Below, piece after piece: positions 25,178-35,400 of a stretch of DNA of 64,000 bases. Location of the stretch: NCBI RefSeq assembly GCF_050496545.1, contig NZ_JBNVZV010000006.1, positions 62,001-126,000 on the forward strand, read 5' to 3'. Origin of the DNA: Phycicoccus avicenniae_A (lineage in GTDB: Bacteria; Actinomycetota; Actinomycetes; Actinomycetales; Dermatophilaceae). Below the pieces are notes generated by a model. It saw nothing but the letters and a program-made list of their open reading frames with translations. It was not told the origin of the DNA and did not search any database. How positions within the stretch are numbered: position 1 is the first letter of the stretch; the number at the start of each line of letters is the position of its first letter. The position numbers and the translations under genes are program-made.

Positions 25178-25665
25178 CACATCAGGGCCTTCATCGCGTC
25201 GGTGGCACCCCGGAGGAAGGTCTCGACGACCACGCGGTCCTCGGGGGAGAGGCGGGCATCGACCGCGGCCAGGCCGGCGAACATCGGAGCGAGACGCCCG
25301 ATGACCTCACGGCGCCCGGACTCCGTGATGACGACCTCGGTGCGGCGGCGGTCCTCGGCGTGCGGGCGACGCTCGACGTGGCCGCGCGCGGCGAGCCGGT
25401 CGACGACGCCGGACGAGGCGGCCGAGGTGACCCCGAGGACTCGCGCGAGCTCGACGGGACCCATCGGGTGCTCGAAGAGGTGGCGCAGCGAGTGCAGCTC
25501 GGAGGTGGAGAGCCCGGCGCGCCGGGCGACCTCGTGCGGCACCTGGGCCGCGACGTCGACGAGCTCCTGGAGCGCGTCGAGCGTCGCCGAGTTCTGGAAC
25601 TGGGGCACGACGTCGGCCATGACGCGACTTGCGTGGTCCGGGTGCTGGTCCGTAATATCGCTCAC
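25177..25665 (-). CDS. MarR-family regulator
   Basis: 162 residues. The winged helix includes LSTSELHSLRHLFEHPMGPVELARVLGVTSAASSGVVDRLAARGHVERR, and the wing is HAEDRRRTEVVITESGR. GTG 25665 overlaps a TCACCT half-site. It is divergent from the MMPL exporter with a perfect 19-bp palindrome in the 56-bp gap. The simplest model is autorepression plus repression of the exporter, relieved by a small ligand. Confidence 0.92.
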   Translation of the reverse strand: MSDITDQHPDHASRVMADVVPQFQNSATLDALQELVDVAAQVPHEVARRAGLSTSELHSLRHLFEHPMGPVELARVLGVTSAASSGVVDRLAARGHVERRPHAEDRRRTEVVITESGRREVIGRLAPMFAGLAAVDARLSPEDRVVVETFLRGATDAMKALM

Positions 25666-25694
25666 CTACTTAGTAATCAGGTGAATCACCTGAT
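25662..25694. promoter_or_regulatory. MarR operator between marR and the MMPL gene
   Basis: ATCAGGTGA-A-TCACCTGAT is a perfect palindrome at 25676-25694. A further TCACCT half-site at 25662-25667 pairs with AGGTGA at 25679. It overlaps the start of marR and precedes the MMPL start by 27 bp. Confidence 0.8.
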
Positions 25695-25721
25695 ACCACA
25701 ACCTTATCAAGGAGGATGACG

Positions 25722-27782
25722 GTGGGACGGATCGCCGACATGGTCACGCGTCGTTGGGTCGCCGGGCTGCTCGCCCTCGCGGCCCTGCTCGGGGCCGGGG
25801 CGCTCATCGGCGTCGTCGGGCAGGCCGAGAAGCCGGACGGCACCCTGACCGCCCTGCCGCTCGACTCCGACAGCCGCGCCGCCGCCGAGCTGCGGCAGGC
25901 GCTGCCCGAGGCCGACGGCTCCGCCGCGGTCGTCCTGTTCGCCCGCGACGGCAAGCTCACCGAGGCCGACACCGCGGCCGTCGAGAAGGCGGCCCGCTCC
26001 CTGCCCGGCGCCCAGGGAATCCCGCCGCAGGTGAGTGAGGACGGCACCGCAGCCGTGGTCGTGGTCCCGGTCGCGTCCGGCGACGCCACGCGCACCGCCG
26101 ACCTCGTCGCCGAGATCCGCAGCGCGGCCAAGGCCGGTCTGCCGGACGGCCTCACGGCCCAGGTCACCGGCCCGGCCGCCATCCAGGCCGACCTCGCCGG
26201 CGTCTTCGACGGCGCGAACACCCGGCTGCTCCTCGCGACCGCGAGCGTCGTCGCCCTGCTCCTCGTCATCACCTACCGCAGCCCGGTCCTCTGGCTCGTG
26301 CCGCTGACCGTCGTCGGCATCGCCGACCAGCTCGCCGCCGTCGCCGCGACCCGCACGCTCGCGCTCTTCGACGTCGCATGGGACGAGTCGACGGTCGGCA
26401 TCCTCTCGGTCCTCGTCTTCGGTGCCGGCACCGACTACGCGCTGCTGCTCATCTCCCGGTACCGCGACGAGCTGCGCACGACCGAGGACCGCCGTGCCGC
26501 GATGGCGCACGCCCTGCGCCGCACCACCGAGGCCGTCGTCTCGAGCGCCTCGACCGTCGTCCTCGGCCTGCTCACTCTCCTGCTGTCGGCGTTCCCGGCG
26601 ACCCGCGGCCTCGGGCTCGCCTGCGCCGTGGGTGTCGTCGTCGCCGCGATCTTCGCCCTCGTCGTGCTGCCCGCCGCCCTCGTGGTCTTCGGGCGCTGGG
26701 TCTTCTGGCCCAAGGTGCCGCACGTCGGGTCGGCCGGTCTCGCGGACGCCCGCTCGCCGTGGCGCCGCGTCGGTGACGCCGTGGCCCGCCGCCCCGTCGC
26801 CGTCGCCGCCGTCGTGCTCGTCGCGCTGGGGGTCGCGGCCGGTGGCATCACCCAGATCAAGGCCGGCCTCTCGACCGCCGACCAGTTCCTCGACACCCCC
26901 GAGTCCATCACCGCCTCGCAGCGCTACGGCGAGTCCTTCCCCGCCGGCTCGGTCGACCCCGTCGTCGTGATGACCCGGGGTGACGAGGCCGCCGGGAAGG
27001 CCCTGGCCGAGAAGGTGTCCGCCGTGGATGGCGTCGAGTCCGCCCGGGTGGCCGCGAGCGGGGGAGGTGTGGTCGAGGTCGACGCCGTCCTCGCCGGCGA
27101 CCCCGGCTCGGACGAGGTGCGCGACAACGTCGTGGCGCTGCGCGAGGCCCTCGCCGACAGCCGGGACACCCACGTCGGCGGCACGGAGGCCGAGGCGGTC
27201 GACACCGCCGACGCCTCGAACCGCGACCGCGCGCTCATCCTGCCGCTGATCCTCGGGCTGGTCGTGCTCGCCCTCGGCGGGCTGCTGCGCAGCGTCGTCG
27301 CGCCGGTCGTGCTCGTCGCGACCGTCGTCGGTACCTACCTCGCGAGCCTCGGCGCCAGCTGGGTGCTCTTCACGCAGCTCCTCGGTTTCGAGCGGCTCGA
27401 CGAGGGGGTGCCGCTGCTGGCCTTCGTCTTCCTCGTCGCGCTCGGCGTCGACTACAACATCTTCCTCGTCACCCGCGCCGCCGAGGAGTCCCGCGGCCAC
27501 GGCCCGCGCGAGGGGATGCTCCGCGCGCTGGCCGCGACCGGCGGCGTCATCACGAGCGCGGGCGTCCTGCTCGCGGCGGTGTTCGCCGTCCTCGGCGTGC
27601 TCCCGCTCGTGGTGCTCGCCCAGCTCGGCGTGATCATCTGCGTCGGTGTGCTCCTCGACACCCTCGTCGTCCGGACCCTGCTCGTGCCGGCCCTGGCCGT
27701 GAAGCTCGGCGACCGGTTCTGGTGGCCGCGGAAGGTCGGGGCGCCCGCGGCGGCGGAGGAGCGCGCCCGGGTGGACGCGTGA
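25722..27782 (+). CDS. MMPL/RND-family membrane transporter
   Basis: 686 residues with the two-halved MMPL layout. After the first helix there is a periplasmic domain, then a membrane block containing VGILSVLVFGAGTDYALLLISRYRDEL. A second periplasmic domain precedes a second membrane block with LAFVFLVALGVDYNIFLVTRAAEE. The GTDYA and GVDYN motifs carry the proton-relay Asp. Substrates are lipids or drugs in relatives. AAGGAGG directly abuts ATG 25716, so GTG 25722, 6 nt away, is the better start. Probably MarR-controlled. Confidence 0.92.
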   Translation: MGRIADMVTRRWVAGLLALAALLGAGALIGVVGQAEKPDGTLTALPLDSDSRAAAELRQALPEADGSAAVVLFARDGKLTEADTAAVEKAARSLPGAQGIPPQVSEDGTAAVVVVPVASGDATRTADLVAEIRSAAKAGLPDGLTAQVTGPAAIQADLAGVFDGANTRLLLATASVVALLLVITYRSPVLWLVPLTVVGIADQLAAVAATRTLALFDVAWDESTVGILSVLVFGAGTDYALLLISRYRDELRTTEDRRAAMAHALRRTTEAVVSSASTVVLGLLTLLLSAFPATRGLGLACAVGVVVAAIFALVVLPAALVVFGRWVFWPKVPHVGSAGLADARSPWRRVGDAVARRPVAVAAVVLVALGVAAGGITQIKAGLSTADQFLDTPESITASQRYGESFPAGSVDPVVVMTRGDEAAGKALAEKVSAVDGVESARVAASGGGVVEVDAVLAGDPGSDEVRDNVVALREALADSRDTHVGGTEAEAVDTADASNRDRALILPLILGLVVLALGGLLRSVVAPVVLVATVVGTYLASLGASWVLFTQLLGFERLDEGVPLLAFVFLVALGVDYNIFLVTRAAEESRGHGPREGMLRALAATGGVITSAGVLLAAVFAVLGVLPLVVLAQLGVIICVGVLLDTLVVRTLLVPALAVKLGDRFWWPRKVGAPAAAEERARVDA

Positions 27783-28258
27783 GCGCCCGCGTCGCGCTCG
27801 CCGCGGCCGTCGTCGTCCTCGTCGCGGTGTACGCGGTGCTCTCCCAGCGGTGGGTCTCCGCCGATCCGGGCTGGTACGACGCGCTGCCGAAGCCGGCGTG
27901 GCAGCCGCCGCCGTGGGTGTTCGGGGTGGCCTGGCCGCTCAACTTCCTCGCGCTGCTCGTCGGCGGCATCGCGATCGCCTGGACCCGCCCGAGCGGCGAC
28001 GCGCTCCGGTTCCTCGCGGTGCTCGCCGTCTCGGTCGTCCTCGCCCTCGGGTGGGCGCACGAGTTCTACGTGCCCCACGAGCTGGGGCGGGCGGCCGTGG
28101 CCCTCGTCGTCGCGGCAGCGCTCACCTGGGCGCTCGTGCTCGTGGCCGGCTCCTCACTGGCCTGGGCGGGGTGGGTCCTCGTGCCCTACGCGCTGTGGAT
28201 GACCGTCGCCACGTCGCTCTCGGTCGGCTACTGGCGGCTCGTGCCCGCGGGCGGCTGA
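27779..28258 (+). CDS. TspO/MBR-family membrane protein
   Basis: 159 residues, five hydrophobic segments. The family hallmark WYDALPKPAWQPPPWVFGVAWPLNF is recognisable, and the tail LSVGYWRLVPAGG fits. TspO proteins bind porphyrins and other hydrophobic ligands and respond to stress. GTG overlaps the MMPL stop (GTGA), so it is coupled to the exporter and probably under the same MarR control. Confidence 0.85.
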   Translation: MSARVALAAAVVVLVAVYAVLSQRWVSADPGWYDALPKPAWQPPPWVFGVAWPLNFLALLVGGIAIAWTRPSGDALRFLAVLAVSVVLALGWAHEFYVPHELGRAAVALVVAAALTWALVLVAGSSLAWAGWVLVPYALWMTVATSLSVGYWRLVPAGG

Positions 28259-28311
28259 GGGTCGGCGTGGCCGGTCGTCGGGACACCCCGGCGGGCGGGG
28301 CCCGACGAACC

Positions 28312-28317
28312 TAGGAT
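28312..28317 (+). promoter_or_regulatory. -10 box TAGGAT of ilvD, leaderless start
   Basis: TAGGAT ends 7 nt before ATG 28325. This supports ATG 28325 over ATG 28316, which overlaps the box. Confidence 0.6.
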
Positions 28318-28324
28318 GACCGGC

Positions 28325-30025
28325 ATGACGAGCACCCCGGACATCAAGCCCCGCAGCCGCGACGTCACCGACGGACTCGAGAAGACCGCCGCCCGGGGCA
28401 TGCTCCGGGCCGTCGGGCTCGGGGACGACGACTTCGCCAAGCCGCAGGTCGGGGTCGCGAGCTCGTGGAACGAGATCACGCCCTGCAACCTCTCCCTCGA
28501 CCGCCTCGCGCAGGCCGTCAAGGACGGCGTCCACGCGGGCGGCGGGTACCCGCTCGAGTTCGGCACCATCTCGGTCTCCGACGGCATCTCGATGGGACAC
28601 GAGGGGATGCACTTCTCGCTCGTCAGCCGTGAGGTCATCGCCGACTCGGTCGAGACGGTGATGAACGCCGAGCGGCTCGACGGCTCGGTGCTGCTGGCCG
28701 GCTGCGACAAGTCGCTGCCGGGGATGCTGATGGCCGCCGCGCGCCTCGACCTGTCCTCGGTCTTCCTCTACGCCGGCTCGATCCTGCCGGGCATCGCGAA
28801 GCTCTCCGACGGCACCGAGAAGACGGTGACGATCATCGACGCCTTCGAGGCCGTGGGCGCCTGTGCCCGTGGGCTGATGAGCCGCGAGGACGTCGACGCC
28901 ATCGAGCGCGCCATCTGCCCGGGCGAGGGCGCGTGCGGCGGCATGTACACGGCGAACACGATGGCCTCCGTCGCCGAGGCGATCGGGATGTCGCTCCCGG
29001 GCTCGGCGGCCCCGCCGGCCACCGACCGCCGCCGCGACGGGTTCGCGCGCAAGAGCGGCGAGGCCGTCGTCGAGCTGCTGCGCCGCGGCATCACGGCCCG
29101 CGACATCATGACCAAGGAGGCGTTCGAGAACGCCATCGCCGTCGTCATGGCCTTCGGCGGCTCGACCAATGCCGTGCTCCACCTCCTGGCCATCGCGCAC
29201 GAGGCCGACGTCGACCTCACCCTCGAGGACTTCCGCCGCGTCGGCGCGAAGGTGCCGCACCTGGCCGACGTCAAGCCCTTCGGCTCCTACGTGATGACCG
29301 ACGTCGACCGCGTCGGTGGCGTGCCGGTCGTCATGCGCGCTCTGCTCGACGCCGGTCTGCTGCACGGGGACTGCCTCACCGTCACCGGCCGCACGATGGC
29401 CGAGAACCTCGCCGACATCGCGCCGCCGGACGTCGACGGCAAGGTCGTCCGGGCGATGTCCGAGCCGATCCACCGCACCGGCGGCATCACCATCCTCACC
29501 GGCTCGCTCGCGCCCGAGGGGGCGGTCGTGAAGTCGGCCGGCTTCGACTCCGACGTCTTCGAAGGCACCGCGCGCGTCTTCGACGGCGAGCGGGCCGCGA
29601 TGGACTCCGTCGAGGACGGCACGCTCGCCGCCGGCGACGTCGTCGTCATCCGCTACGAGGGTCCCAAGGGCGGCCCGGGGATGCGCGAGATGCTCGCGGT
29701 CACGGGCGCCATCAAGGGCGCCGGCCTCGGCAAGGACGTCCTCCTGCTCACCGACGGCCGCTTCTCCGGAGGCACGACCGGCCTGTGCGTCGGGCACGTC
29801 GCGCCCGAGGCCGTCGACGAGGGGCCCATCGCCTTCGTCCGCGACGGCGACCGCATCCGCCTCGACGTCGCGGCCGGCACCCTCGACCTCCTGGTCGAGG
29901 ACGCCGAGCTCGAGCGCCGCCGCGCCGAGGGCGTCACGCACCCGGAGCCGAAGTACACCCGCGGCGTCCTCGCCAAGTACCGCAAGCTCGTGCAGAGCGC
30001 CAGCACGGGGGCCGTGTGTGACTGA
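28325..30025 (+). CDS. ilvD: Dihydroxy-acid dehydratase
   Basis: 566 residues, full IlvD length. Fe-S and substrate motifs: SSWNEITPCN, LAGCDKSLPGM, GEGACGGMYTANTM and DGRFSGGTTGLCVGHVAPEA. It dehydrates dihydroxy-isovalerate and dihydroxy-methylvalerate in valine and isoleucine synthesis, after IlvC (41.5 kb). It is 11 kb from ilvB and lacks a leader peptide, so it is regulated separately. Its 3' end overlaps the next gene by 8 bp. Confidence 0.97.
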   Translation: MTSTPDIKPRSRDVTDGLEKTAARGMLRAVGLGDDDFAKPQVGVASSWNEITPCNLSLDRLAQAVKDGVHAGGGYPLEFGTISVSDGISMGHEGMHFSLVSREVIADSVETVMNAERLDGSVLLAGCDKSLPGMLMAAARLDLSSVFLYAGSILPGIAKLSDGTEKTVTIIDAFEAVGACARGLMSREDVDAIERAICPGEGACGGMYTANTMASVAEAIGMSLPGSAAPPATDRRRDGFARKSGEAVVELLRRGITARDIMTKEAFENAIAVVMAFGGSTNAVLHLLAIAHEADVDLTLEDFRRVGAKVPHLADVKPFGSYVMTDVDRVGGVPVVMRALLDAGLLHGDCLTVTGRTMAENLADIAPPDVDGKVVRAMSEPIHRTGGITILTGSLAPEGAVVKSAGFDSDVFEGTARVFDGERAAMDSVEDGTLAAGDVVVIRYEGPKGGPGMREMLAVTGAIKGAGLGKDVLLLTDGRFSGGTTGLCVGHVAPEAVDEGPIAFVRDGDRIRLDVAAGTLDLLVEDAELERRRAEGVTHPEPKYTRGVLAKYRKLVQSASTGAVCD

Positions 30026-30794
30026 CGCCGCCCGGGGGGAGGGGCCGGCCCTCGAGCTGGTCGGCCTCGTGAAGGAGTTCCGCGGCCGCCGCGTCGTGCA
30101 CGGCCTCTCGCTGACCGTGCCGCGCGGCTCGCTGTTCGGCATCGTCGGGCCGAACGGCGCCGGCAAGACGACGACGCTGTCGATGGCCACCGGCCTGCTC
30201 CGGCCCGACGGCGGCACCGCCCGGGTGCTCGGGCACGACGTGTGGGCCGACCCCGCCGCCGCGAAGGCGGTCATGGGCGTCTCGCCCGACGGGCTGCGCC
30301 TCTTCGAGCAGCTGTCGGGCCGCGAGCTGCTGCACTACGTCGGCGACCTGCGCCGGATGCCGGTGCAGGAGAGCCGGGCCCGCGCCGAGGAGCTGCTGGC
30401 CGTGCTCGACCTCGCGTCCGACGCGAACACCGTCGTCGCCGACTACAGCGCCGGCATGGTCAAGAAGATCAGCCTGGCGGCGGCGCTCATCCACGCCCCG
30501 CGCCTCCTCGTGCTCGACGAGCCGTTCGAGGCCGTCGACCCCGTCTCCGGGCAGGCGATCCGCACCATCCTGCGGCGGTACGTCGCCACCGGGGGCACGG
30601 TCGTGATGTCGAGCCACGTCATGGAGCTCGTCGAGGGCCTCTGCGACCGGGTCGCCGTCGTGGCCGGAGGGCGCGTGCTCGCCGACGACACCATCGCGGC
30701 GCTCACCGCGGGTGGCTCGCTCCACGCCCGCTTCCTCGAGCTCGTCGGCGCCGGCGAGGTCGGCGACGGCGGCCTCACCTGGCTCGGCGGATGA
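30018..30794 (+). CDS. ABC transporter ATP-binding protein
   Basis: 258 residues. Walker A is GPNGAGKTTTLSMATGLL, signature YSAGMVKKISLAAAL (a divergent LSGGQ), Walker B LLVLDEPFEAVDPVSG, and H-loop MSSHVMELVE. It is an exporter-type (BcrA/NatA-like) ATPase. GTG 30018 lies inside the ilvD 3' end, and the permease follows 13 bp later, so the pair likely forms one exporter. The link with ilvD may be only read-through. Confidence 0.9.
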   Translation: MTDAARGEGPALELVGLVKEFRGRRVVHGLSLTVPRGSLFGIVGPNGAGKTTTLSMATGLLRPDGGTARVLGHDVWADPAAAKAVMGVSPDGLRLFEQLSGRELLHYVGDLRRMPVQESRARAEELLAVLDLASDANTVVADYSAGMVKKISLAAALIHAPRLLVLDEPFEAVDPVSGQAIRTILRRYVATGGTVVMSSHVMELVEGLCDRVAVVAGGRVLADDTIAALTAGGSLHARFLELVGAGEVGDGGLTWLGG

Positions 30795-30807
30795 GCGGCG
30801 CGCGCCC

Positions 30808-32379
30808 GTGACCCTGCTCGTCGTGCGGCTCCGGTTCACCATGTGGCGCACCGCGATGACGCGCAGCACGCTGCACCTCACCTCGTCGGTGGTGGGGGGA
30901 CTGGTCGCGCTCGGTGTCGTCGTGGTGCTGGGACCCTCCATCGCCCTGCTCGCGGCGCGACCCCTGCGCCTCACCGCGCTGACGGTCCCCCTCTTCGCGA
31001 CGGCCACCCTGATGTGGGTGGTGCTCAGCCTCGTCGCGACCGGCGTCGACAACGTGCTCGACCCGGCCCGCTTCTCGGTGTTGCCACTGCGCGCCCGCGA
31101 GCTGGCCCGCGGCCTGCTCGCCGCCGCCTACACCGGGATCCCGGCGATGATGTTCGTCCTGCTCGCCCTGGCGCAGGTGGTCGCGTGGGCGGGCCACCCT
31201 GCCGCGTTGCCGGCCGCCCTGCTGGCCGCGGTGCTCGGGACGCTCACGGCGGTCCTGGGATCGCGGGCGGTGACCAGCGCCCTCGCCCGGGTCATGGGCA
31301 GCCGCGGAGGACGGCTGGTCGGGGCGGTCGTGGTGTCGCTGGTGACCCTGCTGCCGCTCGTGCTGAACCTCGCGCTCAGCACCGGCGCGGTCGGCACCGA
31401 CCTGCGCGCCTTCGACGCCGGAGCCTCGGCCCGCGTCGCGTCGTGGACCCCGCTGGGCTGGTCGTGGGGCCTGCCCTACGACGTCGCCACGGGGCACTGG
31501 GGCCGCGCGGTGCTGCACCTCGTCCTGGCCGTCGCCCTCGTCGCGCTGCTCTGGGAGGTCTGGGTGCGCCAGCTCGGCCGCACCCTCACCTCGCCGATGA
31601 CGTCCGGAGGTGGGCACCGCATCGGACGCGCCCGGCTGCTGCCGGCCGTGCTGGGGCACGGCCCGACCGCGACGATCGCCGCCCGCCGCATCCGGGCCTG
31701 GTACCGGGACAGCCGGCTCGTGAGCATCGCCCTGCGCACCGCCGTCCTGCCGGTCTTCTTCGTCGTGCAGTCGGCCCTCACGGGCGCCGGGGCGTTCGCC
31801 GGCACGGGGGTGGTCACGCTCGCGGTGTTCGCCGGCCTGACCCTGATGAACGACCTGGCCTTCGACGGGCCCGCGTGGTGGGTCCACGTCAGCACCGGCG
31901 TGCGCGGGTGGCAGGACCGGCTGGGTCGCGCCCTGGCCTCCACCATCGTCTTCGGGCCGGTGCTCGTCGTCACCTTCGTGGTGTCGGCGTCCCTCGGGCT
32001 GCTGACCGCCGTCGTCCCGTGGGCCTCGGTCGCGCTCGCGGCCTTCCTGGCCAGCCTCGGGCTCGCCGTGGGGGTCGGGGCCGTGCTGCCGGGCACCGCG
32101 CCGCGCACCGGCGGCAACCCGTTCGCGGCGTCGTCCGGCGGTGCGGCACAGGGCTGCCTGACCGCGCTCATCTCGTTCGTCGGCCCGCTCGTCCTCGTCC
32201 TGCCCGTCGGGGTGGCCGCAGCGCTCACCGCGGGCAGCCCGGTGGGGCGGTGGGTCGTGCTCGTCGTCGCGGCCGTCTACGGGGCGGGCCTGCTCGCCGC
32301 CGGCGTGGTGCTGGGCGGGCGCCGGCTCGACGCCCGCGCGCCGGAGATGCTCGGCCGGCTCGCCCACGCCCAGATCTGA
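30808..32379 (+). CDS. ABC transporter permease
   Basis: 523 residues, about 12 hydrophobic segments. It starts TLLVVRLRFTMWRTAMTRS; later segments include GLVALGVVVVLGPSIALLAA and FVGPLVLVLPVGVAAALTAG. It matches the large single-subunit permeases paired with NatA/BcrA-type ATPases in actinobacteria. Substrate unknown. GTG start, 13 bp after the ATPase stop. Confidence 0.85.
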   Translation: MTLLVVRLRFTMWRTAMTRSTLHLTSSVVGGLVALGVVVVLGPSIALLAARPLRLTALTVPLFATATLMWVVLSLVATGVDNVLDPARFSVLPLRARELARGLLAAAYTGIPAMMFVLLALAQVVAWAGHPAALPAALLAAVLGTLTAVLGSRAVTSALARVMGSRGGRLVGAVVVSLVTLLPLVLNLALSTGAVGTDLRAFDAGASARVASWTPLGWSWGLPYDVATGHWGRAVLHLVLAVALVALLWEVWVRQLGRTLTSPMTSGGGHRIGRARLLPAVLGHGPTATIAARRIRAWYRDSRLVSIALRTAVLPVFFVVQSALTGAGAFAGTGVVTLAVFAGLTLMNDLAFDGPAWWVHVSTGVRGWQDRLGRALASTIVFGPVLVVTFVVSASLGLLTAVVPWASVALAAFLASLGLAVGVGAVLPGTAPRTGGNPFAASSGGAAQGCLTALISFVGPLVLVLPVGVAAALTAGSPVGRWVVLVVAAVYGAGLLAAGVVLGGRRLDARAPEMLGRLAHAQI

Positions 32380-32407
32380 GGTCCGGATGCCCCGACGACG
32401 GGGGGCC

Positions 32408-35400
32408 TCACGAGGAGCAGACGGGGCGGTAGTCACGTTCGGGCACGTAGGTCTGCCACTCCTGACGGCTCACCGGCCGTCCGGCGAGGCGGCAGGCCGC
32501 CGCCGTCCACGACGCGGGGTCGAGGTCCCACTCGACCACGCTGCCGTCGTCGCCGGCGACGAAGAGGCTTCCGGCGTCGTCGGAGAAGGCGGGGTTCCCC
32601 AGGGACGGTACGGTGACCGTCCCCAGGTGGTCCCCCGTGCGGCCGTCCCAGGTGCTCAGGTGTCGGTCCACGACGCTGGCCACGTACGAGCCGTCGCGGC
32701 TCCACGCGGTCTCGAGCCCGAGGAGGCCGGCCTGCGCGGGGTCCGGCCGCGAGATCCACTGCATGGTCCCGGCGTCGAGCAGACCCACCCCGGCCGGGCC
32801 GGCACCGACGACGAGGCGCTTCCCGTCCGGTGAGGGGTGGACATCGACGACCGCGTACCCCAGGTCGGGCATCGGACGGGTCGTGCCTTCGACGTGGTCG
32901 ACGATGGCGTCGCGCAGGTACACGGTGCGGCCGTCCCCGCTGGGAGCGAAGCTCTCCACGGCGCGCGGCCCGGCCCCCGCGGTGCCCCCGTCGTACACCC
33001 GGATCGGCGGCCTGGTCGGGAGCAGGGTCAGGGCGTCGAGGACGTGGAGACGCCCCTCCGTCGATCCCACGAGCAGGAGGCGACCATCGGCGGTGAAGAC
33101 GGCGACCGCGGCGGCCTCCGTGGACGGTGCCGGTGCCAGCCGGTGGGAGGCGGTCCGGCGCCCGGTGACGCTGTCCCAGGTCGTGACGAGGGGGTCGCCC
33201 GAGGTCATGGTGAGCACCCTGCCGTCGGGGTGCCAGGCGATGTCGTTGTACGCGCCCTGGGCCATGTCGTGCGGAGCCACCTCGGGACGCAGGCGCCCCG
33301 TCCCGACGTCGCGCACCCTGAACCGCGGCCCGACCGCCACGTAGGCGATCTGGGTACGGTCCGGGGAGAACCGGCCCCAGGAGTCCGGCCAGTCCAGGTG
33401 CTCACCGCGCCCGGTCCTGAGGAAGCGCCGCTCGCCCGTGAGGTCCCACGTCTGCAGCAGGCCGGACACGGTCGTCGTGTGCAGGACTCGGCCGTCGCGG
33501 CTGAACCGGGGGTCGTCGGCGTCGCCGGGCTGCGAGAGCACCTCCACCGGTTCCTCGCCGCTGACGTCCCAGACGACGAGTCGGTCGCCGCTCGCCGCGA
33601 CGTGCCTGCCGTCGGGCGAGAAGGCGAGCGCCTGGACGGCTCCCTGCGCGCTCAAGTGGGTGCGCGGACGCCAGGTCGCCGTGTCGAGCAGGACGGCCTC
33701 CTCACCGGCACCCACCGCGAGGGTCCGGCCGTCCGGGCTCTGGGCCAGGACGTCGTCGAGCAGCCGGACGTCGAGGTCGTCCGGTGTCAGCACGTGGCGG
33801 GTCCGCCCGGTCCCGACGTCCGTGACGAGGACCCGACCCGGGGTGTCGCGCGGGCCGTACTCGCCGGAGTAGAGGGTGCGCCCGTCCGGGCTGAGGACCG
33901 GCGAGCTCCCCGCGTCGCCGAGGCGCAGCACCGCCACGGGCCGCCCGGGTGAGGTCAGGTCCCACACGGGTGTGAGGGTGGGGCCGACTCCCGAGAGGGG
34001 GACCAGGGAGGCGGTGAACCACCGGCCGGTCGGCGAGAACCCGAGGTACCACCGGCGCGGGAATCCCAGGTCGAGGACGTGGTGGGCGGGCGGGATGCCA
34101 CCGAGCTGGATGGCGGAGCGCGCCCCGTCACGGTCGAGGAGGACGACGGGAGGTTCGCCGCGGCTCTCGACGAGGTCGCCGGCGATCGTCACGGCGTAGC
34201 CCTGACCATCGGGCCGGGACACCACCGATCCGCCGACCAGCTTCTCGCGGAGCGGGATGCTCCGCAGGGTCGCTCCGTCGTAGAGCTCGAGACCGACGCC
34301 GTCCGCGGCCATCACGGCGACCCTGTCGCTCGCGGCGTCGACGGTCCCGTGGAGGATGCGGCCGGCGCTCCTCGCCGTGCCCAGGAGAGCGGGGGCACGG
34401 TCGAGCGTGGCCAGGAGGTTGTTGCGGGTGTCCACCGAGTCGTCGAGGGACACGCCCGCCGCCGCGAGGAGCAGGGAGCGGTCGAGCTCATCGGACCGTA
34501 GCGCCTCCGCACCGAGCCGACGGGCGTCCGCCGCGAGCGCCTGAAGCTCTGCGGTGGACGCCTCCCGGTCCGCCCGCCGGCCGGCCGTGACGGCCAGCCC
34601 GCCGGCGACGAGCGCGACGGCGAGGAGGCCGCCGACCGCTGCCAGGCCCATCCGGAGGCGCCGGTTCAAGCGCCGCTCGCGCTCCACCTGGGCCTGCGTC
34701 GCCCGGTGCTCCTGGTCGGCGAGGCCGGCCGACGCCGCGACGAAGTCGTCCTCCACGGGGGTCAGGGCGGGGTGTGTGCGCTCCCGCCACTCCAGGGCAC
34801 GGGTCAGCCGACCCCCTCGGTAGAGCTCGCTGTCCGGGCGGCCGAGGCCGTCCCAGCTCTCGGCCGCGACCGCGAGGTGCCGCATGATCCGCAGCCCCTC
34901 CACGTCGTCGTCGAGCCACGACCGCAGTCGTGGCCACGCGTTCGCCAGGGACTCGTGAGCGATCTCGACGCTGTCGCCGTCGGTGCTCAGGAGGCGTGCG
35001 ACCACGAGGCGCTCCACCACCGCCGAGTGCTCCTCGTCGGCGGCGACGGAGCGCCGGGCGACCCGGACGCGGACCGGTTCGCCGGCCTCGTCCGCGGACA
35101 CCAGGCGGACCATCAGGTCGTGGAGCAGGCCCTGCTGGTTCGGGGCCAGCTCCCGGTACAAGCGCTCTGCGGAGCGCGCCACAGCCTCGCGCACGCCACC
35201 GGTGGCGGTGTAGCCCGCGACGGTCAACGTGTCGCCCTCCCGGCGCCGCCAGGTCTGACGCAGCACGTGGGAGAGCAGGGGGAGCGCGCCCGGCGCGCCC
35301 TGGGCCTCCCGGACCAGCAGGTCGACCAGCCCGGCCTCCAGGCGGAGCCCGGCCTGAGCGGCGGGTCCCTCGATGGCCGTCCGCAGGTCGGCGGCACCCA

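Noticed and set aside
30018..30794. Defective ABC ATPase because of the YSAGM signature
   Set aside because: Walker A, Walker B and H-loop are intact, and the BcrA/NatA branch tolerates this signature variation.
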